This document shows positions 8,026 through 17,173 of a stretch of 64,000 nucleotides of DNA, piece after piece; the stretch's first letter is position 1, and the number at the start of each line of letters is the position of its first letter. Source of the DNA: an uncultured Alphaproteobacteria bacterium (GTDB lineage: Bacteria > Pseudomonadota > Alphaproteobacteria > HIMB59); the NCBI GenBank assembly GCA_902621205.1, contig CACNLH010000008.1, positions 1 through 64,000 on the forward strand, written 5' to 3'. The notes beneath the pieces were generated by a model that saw only the letters and a list, made by a program, of their open reading frames with translations, was not told where the DNA came from and searched no databases. Made by a program: the position numbers and the translations under genes.

Positions 8026-8971
8026 AGCGATATCTCTTTCACAGAGTGTACAGAATTATCTTCAAAATAATATTAAAGCTAATGACAAAATATTGATTTC
8101 AATTTCTTGTGGTTTGGATAGTACAGTCCTGTATGACTCAATAATTAGATCAAAATATTTTAATAAAAAAAAAATATATTATTTAATTTTTAATCATCAA
8201 ATAAGACCTGAGGGAAAATATGAAATTAAACAATTTATTAAAATTTATAATCTTGCAAATAAAAATCTTTTTATTAAGAAATTGTTTTTAAGAGATAAAT
8301 CAAAAGGTTTTCAAAAAAAATCAAGGTCTAGTAGATATGATTTTTTATATAAATTTTCAAAAAAAAGAGATATAAAACACATTTTTTTAGGTCACCATCT
8401 TGATGACTTAAATGAAACCTATTTCTTGAGAAAAACTCAACAATCTGGTGCAGCTGGATTATCAAATATTTTTTTAGATAAATACAAGAGTCTCAAATTA
8501 CATCGACCATTAAAGAAATACACAAAAAAGCAAATCAAAAGTTATGCCATACATAACAGACTTAAATGGTTTGATGATAGAAGTAACTTAGAGTTAAATT
8601 ACACAAGAAACAAAATAAGAAATTTTTTATATTCAAAAAAACTCTTTAATCAAATCAATAAAGAGAGATTAAAATTCTCTAAAATATTTTATTTACACCA
8701 TCTACACAAAAATTTTTTTAAAAGAGTAAGGAATAAAATTTTTGAAATAGATATTGATAAGTTCCACTATCTTAATGAAAATCTTAAATTTCTTGTCGTA
8801 CAGTCATTTTATTATGAATATCGTCATTTATTTGAAAAACAAATTAGAGATGAAAACATCAAGAATTTTATAAAAAAACTTAAAACTCACCTTAATAGCA
8901 ATAAAGAAATGTCAGTATTTTCAGGGAAAATTAGTGTCTTTAATAAAAAAACATGTATAAATCTTACTTAG
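8018..8971 (+). CDS. tilS: tRNA(Ile)-lysidine synthase TilS, short form
   Basis: 317 residues starting at TTG 8018, inside the end of cpoB. TilS converts C34 of the AUA-reading tRNA-Ile(CAU) to lysidine using ATP and lysine. The N-terminal PP-loop reads S-C-G-L-D-S (residues 30-35), whereas the family normally has SGGxDS. The conserved [10 protein letters not shown] and SGAAGLSN segments are present. The C-terminal domains are much reduced compared with the roughly 430-residue enzymes. The position between cpoB and ftsH is typical for Alphaproteobacteria. Highly K/N/F-rich composition suggests strong AT drift. Confidence 0.9.
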   Translation: MTEAISLSQSVQNYLQNNIKANDKILISISCGLDSTVLYDSIIRSKYFNKKKIYYLIFNHQIRPEGKYEIKQFIKIYNLANKNLFIKKLFLRDKSKGFQKKSRSSRYDFLYKFSKKRDIKHIFLGHHLDDLNETYFLRKTQQSGAAGLSNIFLDKYKSLKLHRPLKKYTKKQIKSYAIHNRLKWFDDRSNLELNYTRNKIRNFLYSKKLFNQINKERLKFSKIFYLHHLHKNFFKRVRNKIFEIDIDKFHYLNENLKFLVVQSFYYEYRHLFEKQIRDENIKNFIKKLKTHLNSNKEMSVFSGKISVFNKKTCINLT

Positions 8972-9008
8972 CACTTTAAACGTATGTAACACTAACTATA
9001 TTAAACAT

Positions 9009-10937
9009 ATGAAAAACTTTTCTAAAAATATTTTTGTTTGGATCATAATAAGTCTGATTTTGCTTGGATTATTCAATGTATTTAAAAACTCTCAAAGAGA
9101 TTACTCCTCCGTTACTTACACATATTCAACATTATTAGATAAAGCTCAAAATGGTGAAATTAAATCTGTTGAAATTCAGGGAAACAATATTTTTGGTCAA
9201 ACTATGGATGGTGTTGACTTTTCAACATACGCCCCTAGGGACCCTAATTTAATCGAAACCCTTAACGACAATCAGGTAGCTATTAACGCAAAACCTGAAC
9301 AATCTGGTATGCACCCTCTACTAAGTATATTTGTATCTTGGTTTCCAATGCTACTTTTAATTGGTGTTTGGATATTTTTTATGCGTCAAATGCAATCAGG
9401 TAAGGGCGGAGGAGCACTGGGCTTTGGTAGATCAAAAGCAAAGCTACTTAACGAAAATAAACAAAGAGTTACTTTTAATGATGTTGCAGGCATTGATGAG
9501 GCTAAACAAGAATTAGAAGAGGTTGTTTCATTTTTAAAAGATCCTCAAAAATTTCAAAGATTAGGTGCTAAAATACCCAAAGGTGCTCTGTTAGTTGGAC
9601 CACCTGGTACAGGTAAGACACTTCTTGCTCGAGCAATTGCTGGTGAAGCAGGAGTTCCCTTTTTCTCTATTTCAGGATCAGATTTTGTTGAAATGTTTGT
9701 AGGTGTTGGAGCCAGTAGAGTAAGAGATATGTTTGAACAAGGAAAAAAAAATGCTCCTTGTATTATTTTTATCGACGAGATTGATGCCGTGGGAAGACAC
9801 AGAGGTGCTGGATTAGGTGGAGGAAATGATGAGAGAGAACAAACTTTAAATCAACTTTTAGTTGAAATGGATGGTTTTGAAGCTAATGAAGGAGTTATAA
9901 TTGTCGCAGCAACTAACAGGCCAGATGTTCTTGATCCTGCTTTGTTGAGACCAGGAAGATTTGACAGACAAGTTGTTGTACCTGCACCTGATATTATTGG
10001 TAGAGATAAAATCTTAAAAGTTCATACGAGAAAAATTAAAATGGATAAATCCGTAAAAACTATTGCAATAGCAAGGTCAACCCCTGGTTTCTCTGGTGCA
10101 GATCTTGCAAATATTGTAAATGAAGCTGCTCTCATAGCGGCGAGGAAAAACAAAAAGATAGTTACTATGGATGATTTTGAAGATGCAAAAGACAAAGTAA
10201 TGCTCGGAACCCAAAATAAATCGAAAATAATTTCCGATGGTGAAAAAGAGGTAATTGCTTACCATGAGGCAGGGCACGCTTTAGCTAACTTACATTGCAA
10301 GCATGCAGATCCTATTTACAAATCGTCAATTATACCAACAGGTAGAGCGCTTGGCTTTGTTATGAGTGTTCCGGAACAAGACAAAGTTATTCATCGTAAG
10401 GATGAGTATCTTGATAAACTTGTTGTTACTGTAGCTGCTAGAATAGCAGAAGAATTAATTTTTGGACCGGAAAAAATAGGTTCCGGTGCTGCAGGTGATA
10501 TTCAGCAAGTTACAAATCTAGCAAGAGCTATGGTAACACAAATGGGTTATAGCGATAAGCTAGGAAGAGTAAGGTATACAGGTAATCAAGAAGAGGTATT
10601 TTTGGGACACTCTGTGACCCAATCTAAAAATATATCAGAGGAAACTGCAAGAATTATTGATCAGGAGGTTATCCGCCTTGTTGAAAATGCCGAGGCTAAA
10701 GCGAGAAAGATACTTACTGAAAATATCAAAGATCTTCACACTATCGCTAAAGGTCTTTTAGAGTTTGAAACGCTGACCGGTGAAGAGATAAAAAATCTCT
10801 TAAAAGGTATAAAACCTAAAAGAGATGATGATTTATCCTCTGATAGTTCTGATGATAGCTCTGACAAAAAAGAAGCCTCAAACAAAGGTCCTTTACCATC
10901 TTTTACAAAAGATCAAAATTTTCCTCTTCCAAATTAA
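9009..10937 (+). CDS. ftsH: ATP-dependent zinc metalloprotease FtsH
   Basis: 642 residues, full length. Two membrane helices (about 8-25 and 103-125) flank a periplasmic loop. The AAA+ domain has Walker A GPPGTGKT (197-204), Walker B FIDEID and the second region of homology [20 protein letters not shown]. The M41 protease site HEAGH is at 419-423. This inner-membrane hexamer degrades misfolded membrane proteins and regulators such as RpoH. rpoH itself lies about 3 kb downstream on the other strand. The tail is low-complexity Ser/Asp. Confidence 0.98.
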   Translation: MKNFSKNIFVWIIISLILLGLFNVFKNSQRDYSSVTYTYSTLLDKAQNGEIKSVEIQGNNIFGQTMDGVDFSTYAPRDPNLIETLNDNQVAINAKPEQSGMHPLLSIFVSWFPMLLLIGVWIFFMRQMQSGKGGGALGFGRSKAKLLNENKQRVTFNDVAGIDEAKQELEEVVSFLKDPQKFQRLGAKIPKGALLVGPPGTGKTLLARAIAGEAGVPFFSISGSDFVEMFVGVGASRVRDMFEQGKKNAPCIIFIDEIDAVGRHRGAGLGGGNDEREQTLNQLLVEMDGFEANEGVIIVAATNRPDVLDPALLRPGRFDRQVVVPAPDIIGRDKILKVHTRKIKMDKSVKTIAIARSTPGFSGADLANIVNEAALIAARKNKKIVTMDDFEDAKDKVMLGTQNKSKIISDGEKEVIAYHEAGHALANLHCKHADPIYKSSIIPTGRALGFVMSVPEQDKVIHRKDEYLDKLVVTVAARIAEELIFGPEKIGSGAAGDIQQVTNLARAMVTQMGYSDKLGRVRYTGNQEEVFLGHSVTQSKNISEETARIIDQEVIRLVENAEAKARKILTENIKDLHTIAKGLLEFETLTGEEIKNLLKGIKPKRDDDLSSDSSDDSSDKKEASNKGPLPSFTKDQNFPLPN

Positions 10938-10964
10938 CTATAATTTTAATACTAAATAATATTT

Positions 10965-12317
10965 ATGAGATTATTTGGTACAGATGGAATAAGAGGGCAA
11001 GTTGGTAAATACCCCTTAACTGCTGAAAATGTACTTAAACTGGCTAAAGCCTCTTCACTTGTTCTAAGAAGGAAAAACTCGATTTCAAGAGTCGTAATTA
11101 ATAAAGATACACGATTATCTGGATATATATTTGAACCAGCTTTAACATCAGGTTTTATATCTATGGGTATTGAGGTAATATTAGTAGGACCTCTGCCGAC
11201 ACCTGCTCTTACTGTTTTAGGTAAATCTCTTAGAGCAGATTTTTCTGTAATGATTACAGCATCCCATAACCCTTATCAAGATAATGGATTAAAATTCTTT
11301 TCTGGACAAGGTCTTAAAATTTCTCCTGAAGAAGAAAATAAAATAGAAGATATTTTTTTTAATTATGACTTTGATAATTTTAAAATTAAACAATCAAATT
11401 ATGGAAAAGCAATTAGACTTAAAAATGCCTTAGGAAGATACTCAGAGGCTCTCAAACAAAGTGCTGACAGGAATTTAAACTACAGTAAATTAAAAGTAAC
11501 TTTAGACTGTGCAAATGGTGCTTCCTATAAAGTTGCACCTGAAGTACTATTCGAATTAGGCTTAGATTTGCACACTATTGGCAATAATCCTTCAGGTACA
11601 AACATTAATCAAAAGTGTGGTTCTTTATATCCACTCAAAGCATCTAGTTTGGTAAAGAAAAAAAAATGTGATATTGGAATTTGTTTAGACGGTGATGGTG
11701 ATCGAGTAATAATTATTGATGAGAAAGGAAGCATACTTTGTGGTGAGGAAATAATTTATATTTTAGCGAAATATTATCTTTATAAAAAAAAAATAAAAAA
11801 AGGATCTGTAATTGTAACCAATGAAATTGCTAACTATGGTCTTGATAAATCTTTAGAACAATTAGGTTTGAAACTTAAGAGAGTAAAAGTAGGTGATAAA
11901 AATATATTGAAAGAAATAATAGATAATAATTATTTTTTTGGTGGAGAGCCATCTGGACATTTTATTTTTAAAGATGATGTTTTAATTGGCGATGGTATGA
12001 CATCAGCTATTAGATTATTAAATCTAATGTTAGAAGAAAACCAAAAATTATCAGTATTAAAAAAAGGTATTGATTTACTTCAAGTTATTAACATAAATCA
12101 AAAAATTGATAGAGAAAAGTTTTATTTATTACAAGATAGTATTTATCAAAAATTTAATAAATTATTTAATAATTTAAATATATATTACAATATACGTCCC
12201 TCGGGAACAGAGCCACTTTTAAGAGTGAACTTGCAATATGATAAAAGAAATATAAGAGTAGGTACTCTAAACAAATTGAAAAAACAAATAATAGAATTAA
12301 TTTCAGATGCTTGTTAA
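10965..12317 (+). CDS. glmM: Phosphoglucosamine mutase
   Basis: 450 residues. The N-terminus MRLFGTDGIRG is diagnostic. The phosphoserine loop TASHNP has S100, the metal loop DGDGDR follows, and the C-terminal phosphate-binding RPSGTEPLLRV is intact. It converts glucosamine-6-P to glucosamine-1-P for UDP-GlcNAc. glmU and glmS, the flanking steps of the pathway, occur together at 38-41 kb. It lies 27 bases after ftsH and overlaps the next gene by 11. Confidence 0.97.
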   Translation: MRLFGTDGIRGQVGKYPLTAENVLKLAKASSLVLRRKNSISRVVINKDTRLSGYIFEPALTSGFISMGIEVILVGPLPTPALTVLGKSLRADFSVMITASHNPYQDNGLKFFSGQGLKISPEEENKIEDIFFNYDFDNFKIKQSNYGKAIRLKNALGRYSEALKQSADRNLNYSKLKVTLDCANGASYKVAPEVLFELGLDLHTIGNNPSGTNINQKCGSLYPLKASSLVKKKKCDIGICLDGDGDRVIIIDEKGSILCGEEIIYILAKYYLYKKKIKKGSVIVTNEIANYGLDKSLEQLGLKLKRVKVGDKNILKEIIDNNYFFGGEPSGHFIFKDDVLIGDGMTSAIRLLNLMLEENQKLSVLKKGIDLLQVININQKIDREKFYLLQDSIYQKFNKLFNNLNIYYNIRPSGTEPLLRVNLQYDKRNIRVGTLNKLKKQIIELISDAC

Positions 12318-13011
12318 CTCTTTCGATACAAAATATGCAAAAACAGCGGCAAAATATGAGAGTTTAGATAATTCATTTATAAAAATTCTTAGTTCAAATA
12401 AAAAATTTTCAAGAATTTATACCTCTGTAATTGAGAATAAATCATTTAAGATGCTCTCAGAGATTACACTTCGTTCTGATATAACAGGTCAAGTAATAAA
12501 TACAATTTTAACCCACGACTCAAATTCAAAACATTTCCTTTATTACATGGGTGACGTATTTCAAAAAGATAAAATGGATAATAATATTAAGCAATTTAGA
12601 CAACATGGTGTTGAAATAATTAATTTACCAAAAAAAAATTCTTACAAAGAAGTTTTAGTTATTCTAGATAGAATTTTAAAAAAAATTCTTAAGAAAAATT
12701 ATACATATGTTTTTACGGATCCTAAAATGAAAAAAAAAACAAGTTACCTTTTAGATAGTGGTAGTAGTAAAAATAATATTTCTAAATTTGTAAGTCTTTT
12801 CAAAAAAAATATTAGTGCTCCATATGAATTAAATCTAGAGAAAGATTTTTTTTCACAAGAATATCATCAGGATATCTTTTTTTATGTTTACTCAAATATT
12901 TCAAAAAAAATCTTAGCTCAAGGTGGAGGTTATCAGTATAAAAAAAATAAAAAAAAAATAGAGGGCTTTGGCTTCTCGTGTAATGTCGATTACATAGCTG
13001 AATTGACTTAA
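12307..13011 (+). CDS. hisZ: ATP phosphoribosyltransferase regulatory subunit HisZ-like, short
   Basis: 234 residues with the fold markers of a histidyl-tRNA-synthetase paralogue: LRSDITG (55-61), YYMGDVFQK, QFRQHGVEII (96-105) and a late G-G-G-Y followed by E-G-F-G-F-S. HisZ activates short-form HisG in histidine synthesis and does not charge tRNA. Usual HisZ proteins are about 370-400 residues, so this one has lost much of the middle and C-terminal part. A hisZ-like gene just before purA is a common alphaproteobacterial arrangement, which supports the call. hisG is not in the window. Confidence 0.72.
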   Translation: MLVNSFDTKYAKTAAKYESLDNSFIKILSSNKKFSRIYTSVIENKSFKMLSEITLRSDITGQVINTILTHDSNSKHFLYYMGDVFQKDKMDNNIKQFRQHGVEIINLPKKNSYKEVLVILDRILKKILKKNYTYVFTDPKMKKKTSYLLDSGSSKNNISKFVSLFKKNISAPYELNLEKDFFSQEYHQDIFFYVYSNISKKILAQGGGYQYKKNKKKIEGFGFSCNVDYIAELT

Positions 13012-14264
13012 TGAATAAAGCAATTATTGGTCTTCAGTGGGGTGACGAGGGTAAAGGTAAAATAGTCGACTATCTATCTGAGCATTTTGATTTAGTTGTA
13101 AGATACCAAGGTGGAAATAATGCCGGACATACAGTAATAGTAAATGATACTACTTATAAATTAAACCTAATACCATCAGGTGTGATACGTGGGAAAACAT
13201 GCTATCTTGGTCAAGGGGTTGTTCTTGATCCTAATCACTTTTCCAGAGAATATGATCAAATTAAAAAAAAGTTAGTTAATCCTAAAGTGTTCTTATCATC
13301 TAACATATCATTGATATTAGACTATCATAAGCAGCTGGATAAAATAAACGAGTCAATTTTAAAAAGTGAAAAAAAAATTGGTACTACTGCTAAAGGTATT
13401 GGTCCTGCATATCAAGATAAAGTCGGAAGAAAAAGTATAAAACTTTATGATTTGAGATCTAGAAAACATATTGAGGAAAAAATTCAATCAATTAAGAAGT
13501 TTTATGACCCAATCTTAGATAGTTTTGATCAGAGTAAAATAAATATTGAGAAGACAGTTCATGATTTAATTAGTTTTTATAATATTGTTAAAGATATCAT
13601 TGTTGATAATTCATATATAAAAAAGGAATTTAAAAGTAAAAAAATATTATTTGAAGGAGCTCAAGGCGCACTTCTTGATTTAGATCACGGCTCATATCCA
13701 TATGTTACTTCATCGAATACTGTATCATCGAATATTGTTATTGGCTCTGCTTTACAAGTTGATTTTCAAACAGTTGGTATATTCAAAGCATACTCTACTA
13801 GGGTTGGTAATGGTCCATTTCCATCAGAGTTATTTAATGAAATTGGAGACTATATTGCTGAAAAAGGAGTTGAAATTGGAACTGTAACAAAAAGAAAAAG
13901 AAGGTGTGGTTGGCTTGACTTAGTATCTTTAAAATACAGTTGCGAAATTAATAGTGTTAATGAACTTTGTATTACCAAGGCAGATGTTTTAAATAATCTT
14001 TCAGAAATAAAGGTTTGTAAAACATACAATTCAAAAAAATATGATGATGTAAACTTTAGCGAAAGTAATACTTTAGAGTCATTGAACTTAGACGATAGCG
14101 ACTTTGAGGTTTTTCAAAGCTGGGGTGAAATTAACGATTTAAGTAATTTTGAAACATTACCTGAAAATTTAAAAATATATATTAAATATATCGAGGGTTA
14201 TCTAGATATTCCTATTAAGATAATTTCACTTGGACCTGAGAGAAGTCAGACAATTATTAGATAA
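13011..14264 (+). CDS. purA: Adenylosuccinate synthetase
   Basis: 417 residues. The GTP-binding loop GDEGKGK is at 11-17, followed by YQGGNNAGHT, the IMP-binding GTTAKGIGPAYQDK and TVTKRKRRCGWLDL near the end. It makes adenylosuccinate from IMP and aspartate. PurB, the next enzyme to AMP, is encoded at 57 kb. The gene starts on the last base of the hisZ-like stop codon and ends one base from the convergent rpoH stop. Confidence 0.97.
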   Translation: MNKAIIGLQWGDEGKGKIVDYLSEHFDLVVRYQGGNNAGHTVIVNDTTYKLNLIPSGVIRGKTCYLGQGVVLDPNHFSREYDQIKKKLVNPKVFLSSNISLILDYHKQLDKINESILKSEKKIGTTAKGIGPAYQDKVGRKSIKLYDLRSRKHIEEKIQSIKKFYDPILDSFDQSKINIEKTVHDLISFYNIVKDIIVDNSYIKKEFKSKKILFEGAQGALLDLDHGSYPYVTSSNTVSSNIVIGSALQVDFQTVGIFKAYSTRVGNGPFPSELFNEIGDYIAEKGVEIGTVTKRKRRCGWLDLVSLKYSCEINSVNELCITKADVLNNLSEIKVCKTYNSKKYDDVNFSESNTLESLNLDDSDFEVFQSWGEINDLSNFETLPENLKIYIKYIEGYLDIPIKIISLGPERSQTIIR

Positions 14265-14265
14265 T

Positions 14266-15159
14266 TCAAGATTTTGGTAAAAGTTTCTGATTTGATATTA
14301 TTTTGATCTCATCTTGAAGCTTCTTAATTGCTTTATTCTCTATTTGTCTTACTCTTTCTCTGCTAATAGAGTACTTTTGGCTCAGATCCTCAAGAGTTTT
14401 TGGTTCCTCTTCAAGTCGTCTCGCAGTTAATATTTCTAATTCTCTAGGTTCGAGTGTGGTAACCGCTTGTCTATATAGTTCTTTTCTTTTTTTCAACTCA
14501 TCACTTTCCTCAACTTTTGAAATAGTATCTATAGTCTCATCCTCTACTTGATCTATCCATTCTGAGTCATTTTCATCATTCAAAGGTGTATTCAAAGAAA
14601 AATCTTGATTAAAAACCCTACCTTCCATGTGCTTTACTTCTTGCTCAGTTACCCCAAGATCCTCAGATATTGATTTAATCTGATCATTTGTTAAGTAACC
14701 CTCTTCATATTTTTTAAGTTGATTTCTCAGCCTTCTAAGATTAAAAAAAAGTTTTTTTTGTGCTGCTGTCGTCCCTATTTTAACTAAAGACCAACTGTGT
14801 AAAACATATTCTTGTATTGATGCTCTGATCCACCATATTGCATATGTAGCTAATCTAAAACCCTTCTCAGGATCAAATTTTCTTATAGCCTGTATAAGAC
14901 CTAAATTACCCTCAGAAATTAGATCAAACAAAGGTAAGCCATATCCTTTATAACCCATAGCTATTTTCGCCACTAGACGCAAATGGCTTGTTACGAGTTT
15001 TTGTGCAGCTTTTGTATCACCATTTTTTAGCCAATCAATGGCAAGTCTTTTTTCCTCTTCATCTGTCAAAATAGGAAATTGATTTATTTTTTTTAAGTAA
15101 GGATAAACGTCGTTTTCAGATGTAATAACAGGCAGTAAATTTTTATTTTCTATATTCAT
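14266..15159 (-). CDS. rpoH: RNA polymerase sigma-32 factor RpoH
   Basis: 297 residues with sigma regions 1.2, 2, 3 and 4. Region 2 holds LISEGNLGLIQAIRKFD and TYAIWWIRASIQEY. The RpoH box QKKLFFNLR at 134-142 separates it from RpoD. Region 4 holds the helix-turn-helix LSQKYSISRERVRQIENKA. It directs heat-shock transcription. The adjacent rluD-type gene upstream overlaps it by 4 bases (ATGA type), a typical alphaproteobacterial rluD-rpoH pair. Confidence 0.95.
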   Translation of the reverse strand: MNIENKNLLPVITSENDVYPYLKKINQFPILTDEEEKRLAIDWLKNGDTKAAQKLVTSHLRLVAKIAMGYKGYGLPLFDLISEGNLGLIQAIRKFDPEKGFRLATYAIWWIRASIQEYVLHSWSLVKIGTTAAQKKLFFNLRRLRNQLKKYEEGYLTNDQIKSISEDLGVTEQEVKHMEGRVFNQDFSLNTPLNDENDSEWIDQVEDETIDTISKVEESDELKKRKELYRQAVTTLEPRELEILTARRLEEEPKTLEDLSQKYSISRERVRQIENKAIKKLQDEIKIISNQKLLPKS

Positions 15160-15905
15160 TGTAAATTTATGTTTAAATCTTTCATGTCATCAGGTAAATC
15201 ACAAGTAATTTTAATGTGTTTGTTTAAAATTGGATGATTAAATTCTATTTTGTGGGAGTGTAAGGCTTGTCTTGGAAACAATGAAACTAAATTTCTTATT
15301 TCATAATCCATGTTTTTTAAACGAAAATTTTGCTCCTTATTTAAAATATAATCTTTATCACCAATTATAGGTAGGCCTAAACTTAAAAGGTGAACTCTAA
15401 TTTGATGTGTCCTTCCAGTTATAATCTCACAATCTAAAAGGCTCACCGAACCATGAAATGTCTTAACATTTGTAACTCTGGTAATTGCATTTTTCCCTAA
15501 ATGTTCTGATACATTGAATTTTGTTCTTTGCAGTTTATTTCTAGATATGTTCTTATTGATTTCAAAATTATTTTTATTAAGTATACCATAAGTAAAAGCA
15601 AGATAATTTTTTTTAATATATCTATTTTTAAACATTTCTTTAAATTTATTTTTGGAAATAAGATTTTTAGTAATAATTATTATCCCGCTTGTGTCTTTGT
15701 CTAAACGATGAACTATACCTTCTTTTAACTTTTCAGTGTCATCTATTATAAATTGATTTTTTAGGCTTTCTTGCAAATTAGGATTATCATCAGTTTCATT
15801 TTTTTTATGAGTAAGAAGGCCTGAGGGTTTATTTAATATTGCTATATGACTGTCCTCGTATAATATTTCAATTCTAAAATTTTTATAATTATATGATTTA
15901 GACAT
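15156..15905 (-). CDS. RluA/RluD family 23S rRNA pseudouridine synthase lacking the S4 domain
   Basis: 249 residues. The catalytic motif HRLDKDTSG is at 66-74 with the nucleophile D69, and GRTHQIRVHL follows. RluD modifies helix 69 of 23S rRNA. The usual N-terminal S4 RNA-binding domain is absent: the protein starts directly at the catalytic domain strand IEILYEDSHIAILNKPSG. No upstream room exists, because the divergent gene starts eight bases away. The rpoH partnership suggests the RluD orthologue, although RluA/RluC substrates cannot be excluded. Confidence 0.85.
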   Translation of the reverse strand: MSKSYNYKNFRIEILYEDSHIAILNKPSGLLTHKKNETDDNPNLQESLKNQFIIDDTEKLKEGIVHRLDKDTSGIIIITKNLISKNKFKEMFKNRYIKKNYLAFTYGILNKNNFEINKNISRNKLQRTKFNVSEHLGKNAITRVTNVKTFHGSVSLLDCEIITGRTHQIRVHLLSLGLPIIGDKDYILNKEQNFRLKNMDYEIRNLVSLFPRQALHSHKIEFNHPILNKHIKITCDLPDDMKDLNINLQ

Positions 15906-15912
15906 AAAATAT

Positions 15913-16185
15913 ATGTTAAAAAAAAAACTTTTAATCAGTTTAGTTGTTATTCAAGGTTTATTAATAATTTTTGGAATAATAGCAATAATTTTTGGTGTTT
16001 TCTATAAAATGAGTAGCAATAATAATTCTACTTTAATAAATAAAAATATTGATTTAAATGACGTTTATCTGATTAATGAAAATCAATATCAGCAAAAATT
16101 TATATTCGAAGATAAAATAATTTTCCAAATTGTTGATATTAATTCTAATAAAGTTTTGAAAGAAATAATAATTGAAAAAAATTAA
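15913..16185 (+). CDS. Small single-pass membrane protein (DUF6476-like)
   Basis: 90 residues: a basic start MLKKK, one strongly hydrophobic helix (about 6-30) and a short soluble tail rich in N, I and beta-type residues. Small proteins of this design (DUF6476) are often encoded next to rluD in Alphaproteobacteria. Resemblance here is in layout and place rather than in sure motifs. The start is eight bases from the divergent rluD start, so the promoters must overlap coding sequence or the messages are nearly leaderless. The 3' end overlaps murG by 14 bases. Function unknown. Confidence 0.6.
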   Translation: MLKKKLLISLVVIQGLLIIFGIIAIIFGVFYKMSSNNNSTLINKNIDLNDVYLINENQYQQKFIFEDKIIFQIVDINSNKVLKEIIIEKN

Positions 16186-17173
16186 GTTTATTGTAATAGC
16201 CGGATCATCAGGTGGTCACATATTACCAGCAGTAAAATACATTAATAATTTATCTAACATAAAAAAAACAAATGAAATACTATTTATAACAAACGAAATT
16301 GGCAAAGATTATTTATGTCAAATTGAGAATAACGATGTACACAAACTAATAATAAACTCTAAAAATAGATACAAATATATCTTTAAAATTATCATCAAAA
16401 TATCATTATTATTTGTATTTAACAGAAAAATAACCTTAATAGGTTTTGGTGGTTTCATAACAACCCCTGTAATTATAATTTCAAAATTATTTAATTTTTT
16501 TTTCTTATCATCTAATAAAATTTTTATTCATGAGCAAAATATTATTTATGGATTAGCTAATAAAATAAATTATTACTTTGCAAAAAATTCATTTATTTCA
16601 TTTCCAAAAGTCGATATGCGCAGAAAAGAAATATTTGTTGGTAATTTTTTTCTCAATACAAATAAGTCAAAAGAAATACTTGATAGTAAATTTATCAATA
16701 TCTTGCTAATTGGTGGAAGCGCTGGTTCAATTGACTTAAATAATAAATTATTTGAAGAATTATTAAATTTAGAAAATAAAAATTTAGAAAAAATGAAATT
16801 CTTTATTCAAATACCTACCTCACATATCGATATTTTAAAAAAAAAATATACAGATCTTATAAATAATATTAGATGTGAGTTATTTACTTTCAAAAATAAT
16901 CTCAATTTTAAAGAATATGATTTTATTATCTCAAGATCAGGCTCTGGTTCTATTAATGAAATTTTATATTACACTAACAATGTTTATTTTATTCCACACT
17001 TAGCATCAAGAGACCAGCATCAAAATTTAAATCTAAACTATTTTCTCTCTCACAATATGAGTTTAAAAGATTTTTTAATACCTATTAAAAAAAATAATAA
17101 TAATGATCTATATTTTAATTCTATTATTAACCCATATTCCATTGAAAAAATTATATGTTACTCCACTAGATGA
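16172..17173 (+). CDS. murG: UDP-N-acetylglucosamine transferase MurG
   Basis: 333 residues starting at TTG 16172 inside the preceding gene. The glycosyltransferase-B N-terminal loop reads A-G-S-S-G-G-H (10-16), in place of the common GGTGGH. GFGGFITTPV, HEQN, and the C-terminal SRSGSGSINEI and HLASRDQHQNLN match the donor-binding region. It adds GlcNAc to lipid I at the inner face of the membrane to make lipid II. It is shorter than the typical 350-360 residues. It opens the preserved part of the division/wall cluster. Confidence 0.92.
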   Translation: MKKIKFIVIAGSSGGHILPAVKYINNLSNIKKTNEILFITNEIGKDYLCQIENNDVHKLIINSKNRYKYIFKIIIKISLLFVFNRKITLIGFGGFITTPVIIISKLFNFFFLSSNKIFIHEQNIIYGLANKINYYFAKNSFISFPKVDMRRKEIFVGNFFLNTNKSKEILDSKFINILLIGGSAGSIDLNNKLFEELLNLENKNLEKMKFFIQIPTSHIDILKKKYTDLINNIRCELFTFKNNLNFKEYDFIISRSGSGSINEILYYTNNVYFIPHLASRDQHQNLNLNYFLSHNMSLKDFLIPIKKNNNNDLYFNSIINPYSIEKIICYSTR

